A DNA stretch of 64,000 nt from positions 1-64,000 of the forward strand of contig NZ_JAQTXM010000021.1 in NCBI RefSeq assembly GCF_028688795.1. The letters are read 5' to 3'. Every line of letters begins with the position of its first letter. Position 1 is the first letter of the stretch. This document shows, in pieces, positions 1-8,436 of this stretch. The notes beneath the pieces were generated by a model. That model saw only the letters and a list, made by a program, of their open reading frames with translations, was not told where the DNA came from and made no database searches. The translations under genes and the position numbers were made by a program. The DNA is from Rhodoferax sp. (GTDB lineage Bacteria; Pseudomonadota; Gammaproteobacteria; Burkholderiales; Burkholderiaceae_C).

Positions 1-126
1 CGGGGTTGTGGTGTAAACGCGGGTGCAAACACCGAGTCGTTGTGGATAATTTTCCATCGCAGGGCTCTTGCACTTGACGGTCTCAACCGCACGCCCCTGA
101 CGGATTAACTGATTGATGGTTGGCAT
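1..126 (-). CDS. rpsL: 30S ribosomal protein S12, N-terminal 42 codons (runs off the window)
   Basis: The reverse strand from 126 reads [20 protein letters not shown] and continues to [11 protein letters not shown] at the window edge, the unmistakable N-terminus of ribosomal protein S12 of the small-subunit decoding centre. A strong ribosome binding site (GGAGG) lies just upstream of the ATG. The gene is cut by the left window edge, so the streptomycin-related loop that follows TTTP is not visible. From memory of related S12 proteins, some residues are unusual: the segment usually read as ENSPQRRGVC is here [10 protein letters not shown]. It is either a somewhat diverged true rpsL or a second copy. 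Its direction fits the usual rpsL-rpsG-fusA order continuing to the left, but no neighbour is visible. Confidence 0.88.
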   Translation of the reverse strand, partial: MPTINQLIRQGRAVETVKCKSPAMENYPQRLGVCTRVYTTTP

Positions 127-247
127 TGAGCCTCCTAAAAACTAAACGTCCCTAAACGTTTGAAAAACAAAAAACGACGAAAACGTGACTCTCTCCGGAA
201 ATTCCGAAAAGCCCATGACTATATCAGGTCAATGACCGATCCACAAA

Positions 248-1432
248 TCATTTGATCCAAAGGCGCAGCGCGTCCCATGCGCGACCCAGGATGCCAGCCT
301 GCTCAACCGCTTGCAATGCCACCAGTGGCACCTCTGTCAACACCTGGCCGTTGTGGCTGATTTTGAGTGCGCCCACGGCTTGCCCCTTGGTAAAGGGGGC
401 AACCAAAGGCTCTGGCCGAGCCACTTGCGTGGTGATTTTGGCGCCAGTGCCGACGGGCACAGCCACAACAATGGCGTGGGGTTGCCCGAGCGCCAGGGTA
501 GGCGCCTTGCCTTTCCAGACCGCTGGCGACACCACGGGCTGATTGGCATCAAACAGCTTGACGACCTCAAACGCGGTGTAGCCCCAATTCAGCAGCTTTT
601 GCGACTCATTGGCACGCGCGTTCTCGCTGGTGGTACCCAAAACAATCGACATCAGGCGCCTGGCACCCATCGACTCGGGCGAGCCTGGTACCGCGCCAGT
701 TTTACCCAGTCCCGGCACATCCCGCTTGGCAGTGGCCACCAGGCAGTAGCCGGCGGCATTGGTATGACCTGTTTTTAGACCATCAACACTGGGATCGCGG
801 AAAAGCAACAAATTTCGGTTGCTGTCGTTGGCTGCTGGCGTGCCCTCAAAGCGGTATTTCTTGATGGCGTAATACGCTACGTAGTCTGGAAAGTCTTGCA
901 TCAGGCGTGTCGCCAGAATGCTCAGATCACGGGCCGTGGTGGTGTGGCCGGCTTCCGTGAGGCCTTCCGGGTTCTTGTAGCCCGTGGACTTCATCCCCAA
1001 CAATTTGGCCTGATCATTCATCATTTGCACAAACCGCTCTGCTGAGCCGCCAACACCTTCGGCCAAGGCCATCGTGGCGTCATTGCCACTTTGCACAATC
1101 ATGCCTTTGATCAGATCTTCCACTGGTACTTTCATCTTGGGGTCGATGAACATGCGCGAGCCCGGCATCTTCCAAGCACGCTCGCTGACCGGAAAGGTTT
1201 GCTTGAGGTCGATTTTTTTGCTGCGCAATGCGTCAAACACCAGGTACGCCGTCATCAACTTGGTCAATGAGGCGGGCTCCACTGGCACATCAATGTCTTT
1301 TTGCGCGAGGATTTGGTTGGCAGTGACATCCAACAACAGGTACGAGCGCGCGGCTACTTCAGGGGGCAGCGGCACTTGTGCGGCGGCCGACAGACAGGCG
1401 GCAGTCGCCAAAAATAAAAGGATTTTTTTCAT
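248..1432 (-). CDS. dacC: D-alanyl-D-alanine carboxypeptidase (penicillin-binding protein 5/6 family)
   Basis: Low-molecular-weight PBP that removes the terminal D-Ala from peptidoglycan pentapeptides in the periplasm. The 394-aa protein has a signal peptide (MKKILLFLATAACLSAAAQ) and all three class motifs: SLTK with the catalytic serine, SGN (QSGNDATMALAE) and KTG (GLKTGHTNAAGY). A C-terminal beta-sandwich (PBP5_C-like) ends in an amphipathic tail (WDALRLWIK), the usual membrane anchor. The reading frame also opens at a GTG 15 bases upstream, but the ATG at 1432 starts exactly at the signal peptide and has AGGTGG upstream, so it is preferred. It stands alone, with the rpsL leader downstream and a dispersed repeat upstream. 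The choice between dacA and dacC naming is uncertain. Confidence 0.92.
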   Translation of the reverse strand: MKKILLFLATAACLSAAAQVPLPPEVAARSYLLLDVTANQILAQKDIDVPVEPASLTKLMTAYLVFDALRSKKIDLKQTFPVSERAWKMPGSRMFIDPKMKVPVEDLIKGMIVQSGNDATMALAEGVGGSAERFVQMMNDQAKLLGMKSTGYKNPEGLTEAGHTTTARDLSILATRLMQDFPDYVAYYAIKKYRFEGTPAANDSNRNLLLFRDPSVDGLKTGHTNAAGYCLVATAKRDVPGLGKTGAVPGSPESMGARRLMSIVLGTTSENARANESQKLLNWGYTAFEVVKLFDANQPVVSPAVWKGKAPTLALGQPHAIVVAVPVGTGAKITTQVARPEPLVAPFTKGQAVGALKISHNGQVLTEVPLVALQAVEQAGILGRAWDALRLWIK

Positions 1433-1480
1433 GAGTGATGCGTCCACCTAAGTCGGCAGACGACGCAAAGAATGCTACTT

Positions 1481-1520
1481 TATATATAGCTGCTAGCGCT
1501 TTATTTATAAGGGCTAGAGC
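1481..1520. repeat. Dispersed CTAGCGCTT/AAGGGCTAG repeat, copy 1
   Basis: Intergenic AT-rich element with the dyad core GCTAGCGCTT-TATTTAT-AAGGGCTAG, flanked by TATATATAGCTG. The same pattern recurs ten more times in the window. It lies between dacC and the ferredoxin gene and can fold into an imperfect hairpin on either strand. Confidence 0.75.
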
Positions 1521-1538
1521 ACGAAAAGACGTTTAAAA

Positions 1539-1922
1539 TTACCGACCTAGATGTTCTGGCGTCAGCAAGCGCTGAACCACTTGACCGTTTTTCAGATGCG
1601 ACTCGACGATTTCATCAATGTCGCCGGCATCCACGTAGCTGTACCACACCGCGTCGGGGTAGACCACTGCCACTGGGCCTGCTGCGCAGCGGTCCAGGCA
1701 ACCGGCTTTGTTGACCCGAACCTGACCGGGCCCAGCCAGGCCTGCCGCCTTGACCAGAGACTTGCACCGCTCGAACGCCGCCTGCGCATCATGCTGGGCA
1801 CAGCATGCCTCGCCATTTGGGCGCTCATTCAGGCAAAAAAAGATGTGCCGCTGGAAGTAGCTGGCAGGTGCGGCAGCGGGCGGCCCACTGGCCAAAGGAG
1901 AAATAGGTATTGAATCAGTCAT
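1539..1922 (-). CDS. Thioredoxin-fold (2Fe-2S) ferredoxin
   Basis: A 127-aa protein of the small thioredoxin-like [2Fe-2S] ferredoxin family. Four cluster cysteines are spread as FFCLNERPNGEACC and, about 45 residues on, GCLDRCAAGP, followed by the typical VAVVYPDAVWYSYV strand. The first 20 residues are Pro/Ala-rich and may be disordered. It is the last gene of a hemJ-vanZ-ferredoxin run on the minus strand, with 10 bases between the genes. Partners are unknown; such ferredoxins are often fused or linked to redox enzymes, and the neighbouring HemJ suggests, but does not prove, a link to heme synthesis. Confidence 0.85.
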   Translation of the reverse strand: MTDSIPISPLASGPPAAAPASYFQRHIFFCLNERPNGEACCAQHDAQAAFERCKSLVKAAGLAGPGQVRVNKAGCLDRCAAGPVAVVYPDAVWYSYVDAGDIDEIVESHLKNGQVVQRLLTPEHLGR

Positions 1923-1932
1923 GCAAGGGATT

Positions 1933-3033
1933 TTAGTTTTTTACCTCTCTATCCCAGAGCAAACTCAATACATAAACCAGCGTTGAAAAAGGCCACAGCC
2001 AGCCTAGCCACTGTGCCAACCCGTGAAAGCGGATGAATTGCCCCTGTTCCCACGAAAAAAGAGTTTGCTCAAAATACGGGCCCATCGGGGTCTGGTTGAT
2101 CAGACTCACGTCAATCCCCAGGGCCAGCAAAGCCAAAGCGGCACTGGCCCGGCGCGGCGTCCAGATCAACGCACCGGCCAACAGCACGGCACTGATCAGC
2201 GCGGCTTTCACCGGGACACTCAACCACACCCAAGCATGCTGCGGCCCAAAGCTCAAGGCGCTGCTGAGTGCCGTGGTGCCCATGCCCAACACCACCACCC
2301 AGCCCAAAAACCAGGCCCGCCTGGCTTTGGTGCGAATGATGCAATAACCGAGCAGGCACGGTATCAACACACCCAAAAACACACATAACCACTCGACGGC
2401 GGGCAACATGGGTTGCAACTCAAGGTCGCGTAGCGGCAACCATTCCAAAAACGGGCTGTCAGCAAGTGCGTCGGCCAACGCCACCTCCAGCCGCTCCAGA
2501 ACCTGCCCCAAACCGAAAGGTACCACCGCCGGAAACAGCAAGGCCAGCGGCCATAAGGCCAACAGCACCAAGCCACCCCGTGCCTCCTCCACGAACCATT
2601 GGGCGCGAAAACGGCTCCAGCGCTGCAAAACCCCCAGTCGCTCCAGACTCCAGGCACTGCCGGCGCCCAGCGCAGCTCCGGCAATGTTCAACAACAAATC
2701 TAAATTGGAGGGAACCCGGCGGGGCAAATAAACCTGCAGCGTCTCCATGGCCAGCGACAGCAGCGATGCCGTCAGGATCGCCCAACGCAGTGCCAAGCGC
2801 TCACGGCCACTGCGCAGGGCACTCAGCGCCAGCAGAAAACCCAAAGGCATGTAGCCCAGCACGTTGGACACCACATCAAAGCCGGTCCAATACTTAGGCA
2901 ACGGGGCACTCAGGTACCACCAGAAATCGACGCCTTGGTCGCGCCAATAGGTAAACGGGTACAGGCTGGCGTAGACGATCAGCCCGACGTATACCAGTGC
3001 CAAGGGCCATGCCGAGGTTTTATGCATCGGCAT
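1933..3033 (-). CDS. VanZ-like family membrane protein
   Basis: A 366-aa integral membrane protein whose N-terminal third matches the VanZ-like family: a first helix (LALVYVGLIVYASLYPF), then DVVSNVLGYMPLGFLLALS and an acidic ME-Q-LPRRVPSNLDLLLN segment. The second half has at least four more hydrophobic helices. The function of long VanZ-like proteins is unknown; teicoplanin resistance is known only for short Gram-positive members and should not be assumed. The start lies 7 bases after the hemJ stop, so co-transcription is likely. A second ATG two codons later is possible. Confidence 0.8.
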   Translation of the reverse strand: MPMHKTSAWPLALVYVGLIVYASLYPFTYWRDQGVDFWWYLSAPLPKYWTGFDVVSNVLGYMPLGFLLALSALRSGRERLALRWAILTASLLSLAMETLQVYLPRRVPSNLDLLLNIAGAALGAGSAWSLERLGVLQRWSRFRAQWFVEEARGGLVLLALWPLALLFPAVVPFGLGQVLERLEVALADALADSPFLEWLPLRDLELQPMLPAVEWLCVFLGVLIPCLLGYCIIRTKARRAWFLGWVVVLGMGTTALSSALSFGPQHAWVWLSVPVKAALISAVLLAGALIWTPRRASAALALLALGIDVSLINQTPMGPYFEQTLFSWEQGQFIRFHGLAQWLGWLWPFSTLVYVLSLLWDREVKN

Positions 3034-3040
3034 GCCAACG

Positions 3041-3469
3041 TCAGAATGGTTTCAGCACCACCAAGCACACAATGATCAGCATCAAAATCACAGGCGCTTC
3101 ATTGAACCAGCGATACCAGACATGGCTGTGACGTTGCTCACCGCGAACAAACTTCTTCAGCATCACACTGCAGGCATGGTGATAACCAATGACCAGCACC
3201 ACGCCAAACAACTTGGCATGCATCCAGCCGTTGCCCGGCCCCCAGCCAATGCCATAACCGGCCCAAAGCCAGATGCCCAATGCCAAGGCGGGAATGGCAA
3301 TGATGGTCATGAAGCGCAGCAGCTTGCGCGCCATCAGCAACAAGCGATCGCGCTCTGCTACAGATCCCGCAGGCACCATGGCCAGGTTGACAAAAATGCG
3401 GGGTAAATAAAACAAGCCGGCGAACCAGCTGGCGACGAAAACAATATGAAGTGATTTGATCCAGAGCAT
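3041..3469 (-). CDS. hemJ: Protoporphyrinogen IX oxidase, HemJ type
   Basis: A 142-aa, four-helix membrane protein of the HemJ family (formerly UPF0093), which oxidises protoporphyrinogen IX to protoporphyrin IX in the penultimate step of heme synthesis. The N-terminus MLWIKSLHIVFVASWFAGLF carries the conserved His in helix 1. The conserved LPRIFVN follows, then WMHAKLFGVV and RWFNEAPV near the C-terminus. The start is the first ATG, close to the usual length of 140-150 aa. It is first in a minus-strand group and sits back to back with hemB across a 332-bp gap. A second, unrelated enzyme for the same step (HemG) lies at 14541-15077. Confidence 0.92.
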   Translation of the reverse strand: MLWIKSLHIVFVASWFAGLFYLPRIFVNLAMVPAGSVAERDRLLLMARKLLRFMTIIAIPALALGIWLWAGYGIGWGPGNGWMHAKLFGVVLVIGYHHACSVMLKKFVRGEQRHSHVWYRWFNEAPVILMLIIVCLVVLKPF

Positions 3470-3607
3470 GGTGTCAGTTTAGGTGAACCCATCAAAGGAT
3501 GCACGCAACAAGGGTTCAGCAAACCCATAAGGCCCAAGCAGCCAACCACCAAACCTCAGCCAAAACGTCAAAATAACGGTATTGCGCAAATCTTGAGACA
3601 AATTTGG

Positions 3608-3708
3608 GACAAAAAAACCCCAGCACAAGGGCTGGGGTGGTAAGCCTATTTGCTGTCACACATCAAGGCCCCGCTCAGGGAGGAAAAGCGGGGAGCAGTA
3701 AACTGCCC
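3608..3708 (-). ncRNA. Candidate small RNA with anti-Shine-Dalgarno loop
   Basis: On the minus strand, a predicted start near 3708 follows a good promoter. The transcript would contain a short GCAG/CTGC hairpin (3695-3706), then a 6-bp CCCCGC/GCGGGG stem (3669-3674 with 3688-3693) with the loop UUUUCCUCCCUGA, and finally an intrinsic terminator. The loop is complementary to a Shine-Dalgarno sequence (AGGGAGGAAA). The gap between hemJ and hemB has no ORF that explains these elements. Pyrimidine loops of this CCUCC type are known in several small RNA families, including a toxic family described in Betaproteobacteria; membership is only a suggestion here. Confidence 0.65.
3611..3637 (-). terminator. 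Rho-independent terminator of the candidate small RNA
   Basis: On the minus strand, CCCCAGC (3631-3637 side) and GCTGGGG (3618-3624 side) form a perfect 7-bp stem with a 6-nt loop, followed by seven consecutive U. No coding gene upstream on this strand needs it, because hemB is on the plus strand, so it argues for an independent short transcript. Confidence 0.85.
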
Positions 3709-3714
3709 GGGCGT

Positions 3715-3743
3715 AATTTAACAAATTAATTTCACTTTTACAA
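3715..3743 (-). promoter_or_regulatory. Sigma-70-type promoter for the candidate small RNA
   Basis: On the minus strand, TTGTAA (-35, 3738-3743) and TAAATT (-10, 3715-3720) each match four of six consensus bases and are separated by exactly 17 bp. The predicted start, 7 bases downstream, is a G near 3708. Confidence 0.55.
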
Positions 3744-3757
3744 CCCATTCCAAAAAA

Positions 3758-4850
<1,093 letters not shown>

Positions 4851-4886
4851 CAATTACTCATATAAGTAGAGACGACCCAACCCGTC

Positions 4887-6047
4887 ATGCGAATTTTCTC
4901 TATCCAGGGCACCAGCGTCAGTGAAGCAAAGGCTGATGCGCTGCCACAGTCGCTTGACAGCGTTCAACTGCCGGCCCAAGGCTACCTGTGGCTGAGTTGC
5001 ACCCGCCAGGAGTTCGAGCAGCATCACTTGCCGATTCAAACCACGCTGCAGCGCCTGTGCACGCTGCAACTGGTTGACCTGCACGTGTCAGACTTGCTCA
5101 ACGTGCAGCTGCCCTCGCGTTATGACTTCACCTCGCAGTACGACCTGCTGGTGTTTCGAAGGCTGGCCACGCGCAGCCTGGACAGCGACGCCTCAACCGC
5201 TCAGGGCTTGTCGACCAAACCGCGCGGAGGGCCGCCGATCTTGCGGCGCATTGACACCAGCCCGGTGGGGTTTGTGGTGTTTGACCGCGTGCTGCTGAGC
5301 GTGCACCCGCAAGATTGCAGCTTGCGTGACAGCTTTGCCCAGCGTTTGCTGGCATCCGGCAACCACACGGCGCAAGCCACTGTGGACGATACAACAGGCG
5401 ACAACCGTTCAGCGGGTGCGCGTGGCGTGGCGAGTGACCCCGCTGACCTGATGCTGCGCATCATCAACCACGTGGTGGACGGCTTTTTGGCCCTGCGCCG
5501 TGACCTCACGCACCAGCTTGACCATTGGCAAGCCGAGTTGCTCAACCCCAAAACCCGCTTCAGCAATTGGGGCGCCCTGCTGGATGCCCGGCTGGCCTTG
5601 CACCAGCTCGATGAAATTTGTGACGACCAACGCAGTGCCATGCAAGACTGGCTGGAAGCCCTGAAAACCTGGCCGGAATCTGGCAGCTTGTCAGACCAGC
5701 ACGCCCGCGACATGCTGCAAGTGCGCAGCCGTGACGTGTTGGAGCACATTGAGCGCGTGGTGCACCACGTGCGCCGGCTTGAGCAAAATGCAGAAACCGC
5801 AGTGCAAATGCACTTCAACGCGCAAAGCCACCGCACCAATGAGATCATGCGCACCCTCACGGTGCTGACCGCCATCTTTTTACCGCTGAACCTGATTGCG
5901 GGCATTTTCGGCATGAATTTTGAGTTCATTCCGCTGCTGCACCGCTCCAACGGGTTCTGGCTGGCCATGATGGCCATGCTGTCGATCGCCGCCGGGCTGG
6001 TGGCATTTTTCTGGCGTAAGCGTTATCTGGAACGCTCGGCCCACTGA
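4887..6047 (+). CDS. corA: CorA-family divalent cation transporter
   Basis: A 386-aa member of the CorA/Mrs2 family of pentameric magnesium (or cobalt, nickel) channels of the inner membrane. A long soluble, helix-rich N-terminal region (residues 1-320) includes the elongated coiled part (DVLEHIERVVHHVRRLEQN). Two C-terminal helices follow: LTAIFLPLNLIAGIFGMN, ending in the signature GMN selectivity motif, and FWLAMMAMLSIAAGLVAFFW. The basic C-terminus RKRYLERSAH is typical. The start ATG follows a dispersed repeat and a weak GAGACGA ribosome binding site. The metal preference cannot be read from the sequence. Confidence 0.9.
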   Translation: MRIFSIQGTSVSEAKADALPQSLDSVQLPAQGYLWLSCTRQEFEQHHLPIQTTLQRLCTLQLVDLHVSDLLNVQLPSRYDFTSQYDLLVFRRLATRSLDSDASTAQGLSTKPRGGPPILRRIDTSPVGFVVFDRVLLSVHPQDCSLRDSFAQRLLASGNHTAQATVDDTTGDNRSAGARGVASDPADLMLRIINHVVDGFLALRRDLTHQLDHWQAELLNPKTRFSNWGALLDARLALHQLDEICDDQRSAMQDWLEALKTWPESGSLSDQHARDMLQVRSRDVLEHIERVVHHVRRLEQNAETAVQMHFNAQSHRTNEIMRTLTVLTAIFLPLNLIAGIFGMNFEFIPLLHRSNGFWLAMMAMLSIAAGLVAFFWRKRYLERSAH

Positions 6048-6101
6048 TTATTTATATAAAAACAGGCTCTAGCCCAATAAAATAAAGCGTAAGCTGCTAT
6101 G
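6047..6101. repeat. Dispersed repeat, copy 3 (supplies the marC start)
   Basis: Reverse orientation: ATTTATAT...GGCTCTAGCCC-AATAAAAT-AAGCGTAAGCTGCTAT. The conserved AGCTGCTAT end overlaps the ATG of marC, so the repeat provides the leader and the start context of that gene. Confidence 0.75.
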
Positions 6102-6719
6102 GATTTTAAACCACTCGTCACCCTACTGGCCATCGTTAACCCCTTGGCGATCGTGCCATTTTTTATCCACTACACGCAAGATTTCTCGCCAGAGCAACTG
6201 CGCCGCACGATCTGGATTTCGTCCTTCAGCACCTTTGTGGTCATTGCCACCAGCGCGCTGATGGGCCTGCACATTTTGCAGTTTTTCGGTATTTCACTGG
6301 CCAGCTTTCAGGTCGGCGGTGGCATGCTGCTGCTCACCTCTTCCTTGTCCATGCTCAATGCACGACCCGTGGAAAGCAGAACCACTGAAGAAGAAGTGCA
6401 CGATGCCGCCGCCCGCGCCAGCATTGCCGTGGTGCCCCTGACCATTCCGCTGCTGACCGGACCGGCCACCATGTCCACCGTGGTGATCTATGCAGAAAAG
6501 GCCAAGACCTTTCTGCAACTGGGCACGCTGGTTGGCTATGGCGTGGTGGTGGCACTGGCGACTGCAATGTGTTTTTCGTTGGCGCAACCGATTGCCCGCG
6601 GGCTGGGCAAAACCGGCATCAACGTCATGACCCGGCTGATGGGTCTGATTTTGGCGGCGTTGGCCGTCGAAGTGATGTCCGACGGACTGGTCAAGCTGTT
6701 CCCCATTTTGGGCAAATAG
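6099..6719 (+). CDS. MarC-family integral membrane protein
   Basis: A 206-aa protein with six predicted helices, matching the MarC/YchE/YhgN family. It has the characteristic N-terminal LLAIVNPLAIVPFF (NP-x-A-xxPFF) and a second inverted copy, AVVPLTIPLLTGPATMSTVV (PLxxPLLxGP). An early link of the family to multiple antibiotic resistance in E. coli was not upheld, and its function is unknown. The ATG lies at the edge of a dispersed repeat with only a weak purine stretch (AAAGCG) upstream. It is followed by a 79-bp gap to the groEL paralogue. Confidence 0.88.
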   Translation: MDFKPLVTLLAIVNPLAIVPFFIHYTQDFSPEQLRRTIWISSFSTFVVIATSALMGLHILQFFGISLASFQVGGGMLLLTSSLSMLNARPVESRTTEEEVHDAAARASIAVVPLTIPLLTGPATMSTVVIYAEKAKTFLQLGTLVGYGVVVALATAMCFSLAQPIARGLGKTGINVMTRLMGLILAALAVEVMSDGLVKLFPILGK

Positions 6720-6798
6720 AGCGGGCTTGCGATTTCTCATCTCTGCCGCCGCATGACGTGCCTAGCATGTGCCCCAGTCACACATCAGGGCATGAACC

Positions 6799-8436
6799 AT
6801 GGCAGCCAAACAACTCCTGTTCCACGATGCCGCCAGGGCAAAAATTCGCAGCGGGGTGGATGCGCTGGCCGAGGCCGTTAAAGTCACCTTGGGCCCACGC
6901 GGGCGCACTGTGATTCTGGAGCGCGAGTTCGGCCCGCCGCAAATCGTGAATTCGGGTGTGCTGGTGGCCAAATCCATCGAACTTGAAGACCGCTTCGAGA
7001 ACATGGGCGCGCAACTGCTGCGCGAGGTGGCGGCACGCACCAGTGAAATGGCAGGTGACGGCACCACCACGGCCACGGTGCTGGCCCACGGCATGATTCA
7101 GGAAGGCCTGCGTTACCTGGCCGGTGGCATGAACCCAATGGACCTCAAGCGCGGCATTGAGCTGGCCATCGACACCGTGGTGGCCGAACTCAAGGCCATG
7201 GCCAAACCCTGCGCCACGTCACAAGAGATAGCGCATGTGGCAGCGATCTCGGCCAACAATGACCGCTCCATTGGTGACCTGCTCGCCAGCGCCATCGACA
7301 AGGTCGGGCGCGAAGGCGCTATTTCGATCGAAGACGGCTCAGGCCTGGTGAGCGTGCTGGAAGTGGTGGAAGGCATGCAGTTTGACCGGGGCTTTTTGTC
7401 GCCCTACTTCATCAACAACGCCGAACGGCAAAGCGCCGTGCTGGAAGACGTGGCCATTTTGATCTGTGAGGGCCGGCTGTCATCCCTGAAAGACCTGCTG
7501 CCCTTGCTGGAAGAAATTGTGAAGGAAGGCCGGCCCCTGCTGGTCATCGCCGAAGACATGGACAACGACTCTCTGGCGGCGCTGGTGATCAACACCATGC
7601 GTGGCACCTTACGCACCTGCGCCGTCAAGGCACCCGGATTTGGTGACCGCCGCAAAGCCATGGTGCAGGACATTGCGACGTTGACAGGCGGCACGGTGGT
7701 GAGCGATGAAGTTGGGCTGACGCTGGGCAAGGTCAAGTTGGCTGACCTGGGGCGAGCTACACGGGCGGAAATCACCAAGGAAGCCACCACGCTGATCGGT
7801 GGCGCCGGAAGCGCCCAAGCCATCAAGGACCGGATTGCCACCATCCGCAAGGAGCGCGAATTGGCCACCAGCGACTATGACCGCGAGAAACTTGACGAGC
7901 GTGCCGCCAAACTGTCTGGTGGCGTAGCCCTGATCAAGGTCGGCGCCGCCACCGAAACCGAGCTGAAAGAGCGCAAGCTGCGTGTGGAAGATGCCCTGCA
8001 CGCCACACGTGCGGCCGTGGAAGAAGGCATTGTTCCCGGTGGCGGCGTGGCCTTGTTGCGCGCGCGTCGGGCGCTGCGCAACTTGACCGGCAAAACACTC
8101 GACGAAACCTCGGGCATTCAACTGGTGTCGCGTGCCCTTGAGGAGCCGTTGCGGCGCATTGTCAGCAACGCCGGTGACGAGCCTTCGGTGATTCTCAACC
8201 GGGTCGATGAATCGCCTGATCTCGCCTTTGGCTTCAACGCGGCCACCCGAACTTATGGCGACCTGCTACAGATGGGCGTGATCGACCCAGCCAAGGTGAC
8301 CCGATTGGCGCTGCAAAACGCTGCGTCGATTGCCAGCCTGATCCTGACCACCGATTGCATGATTGCCACGGCACCAAAACCATCGTCCGAGGTACCAGCA
8401 TCAGGCCCGATGACTGGTGCAGCGCCCATGTTTTAA
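6799..8436 (+). CDS. groL2: GroEL paralogue (60 kDa chaperonin) without adjacent groES
   Basis: A 545-aa chaperonin that is full length and collinear with E. coli GroEL. It has the apical and equatorial signatures [37 protein letters not shown] and [15 protein letters not shown] (keeping the Asp398 equivalent). Three features mark it as a secondary copy: no groES upstream, a C-terminus ending PMTGAAPMF instead of the Gly-Gly-Met repeat, and residue 52 is Ser (IVNSGVLVA) where E. coli has the ATP-hydrolysis residue Asp52 (ITKDGVSVA). The ribosome binding site is CAGGG, 9 bases upstream. It converges on nrdJ with a 4-bp overlap of stop codons. No CIRCE element was seen; a loose sigma-32-like CTTGCGA...CCGCATGA lies upstream. 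Confidence 0.95.
   Translation: MAAKQLLFHDAARAKIRSGVDALAEAVKVTLGPRGRTVILEREFGPPQIVNSGVLVAKSIELEDRFENMGAQLLREVAARTSEMAGDGTTTATVLAHGMIQEGLRYLAGGMNPMDLKRGIELAIDTVVAELKAMAKPCATSQEIAHVAAISANNDRSIGDLLASAIDKVGREGAISIEDGSGLVSVLEVVEGMQFDRGFLSPYFINNAERQSAVLEDVAILICEGRLSSLKDLLPLLEEIVKEGRPLLVIAEDMDNDSLAALVINTMRGTLRTCAVKAPGFGDRRKAMVQDIATLTGGTVVSDEVGLTLGKVKLADLGRATRAEITKEATTLIGGAGSAQAIKDRIATIRKERELATSDYDREKLDERAAKLSGGVALIKVGAATETELKERKLRVEDALHATRAAVEEGIVPGGGVALLRARRALRNLTGKTLDETSGIQLVSRALEEPLRRIVSNAGDEPSVILNRVDESPDLAFGFNAATRTYGDLLQMGVIDPAKVTRLALQNAASIASLILTTDCMIATAPKPSSEVPASGPMTGAAPMF

Noticed and set aside
127-247. Terminator or operator in the gap between rpsL and dacC
   Set aside because: Only a 5-bp CGGAA/TTCCG-like match and an AAACG repeat were seen; nothing convincing beyond the rpsL leader with its GGAGG.
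1933-3033. VanZ-like gene as a glycopeptide resistance determinant
   Set aside because: The family is broad, and Gram-negative long members have no known resistance role; context is heme and ferredoxin genes.
6720-6798. CIRCE element or a groES gene before groEL2
   Set aside because: No TTAGCACTC-N9-GAGTGCTAA match and no ORF resembling GroES; the sigma-32-like hexamers are too loose to list.
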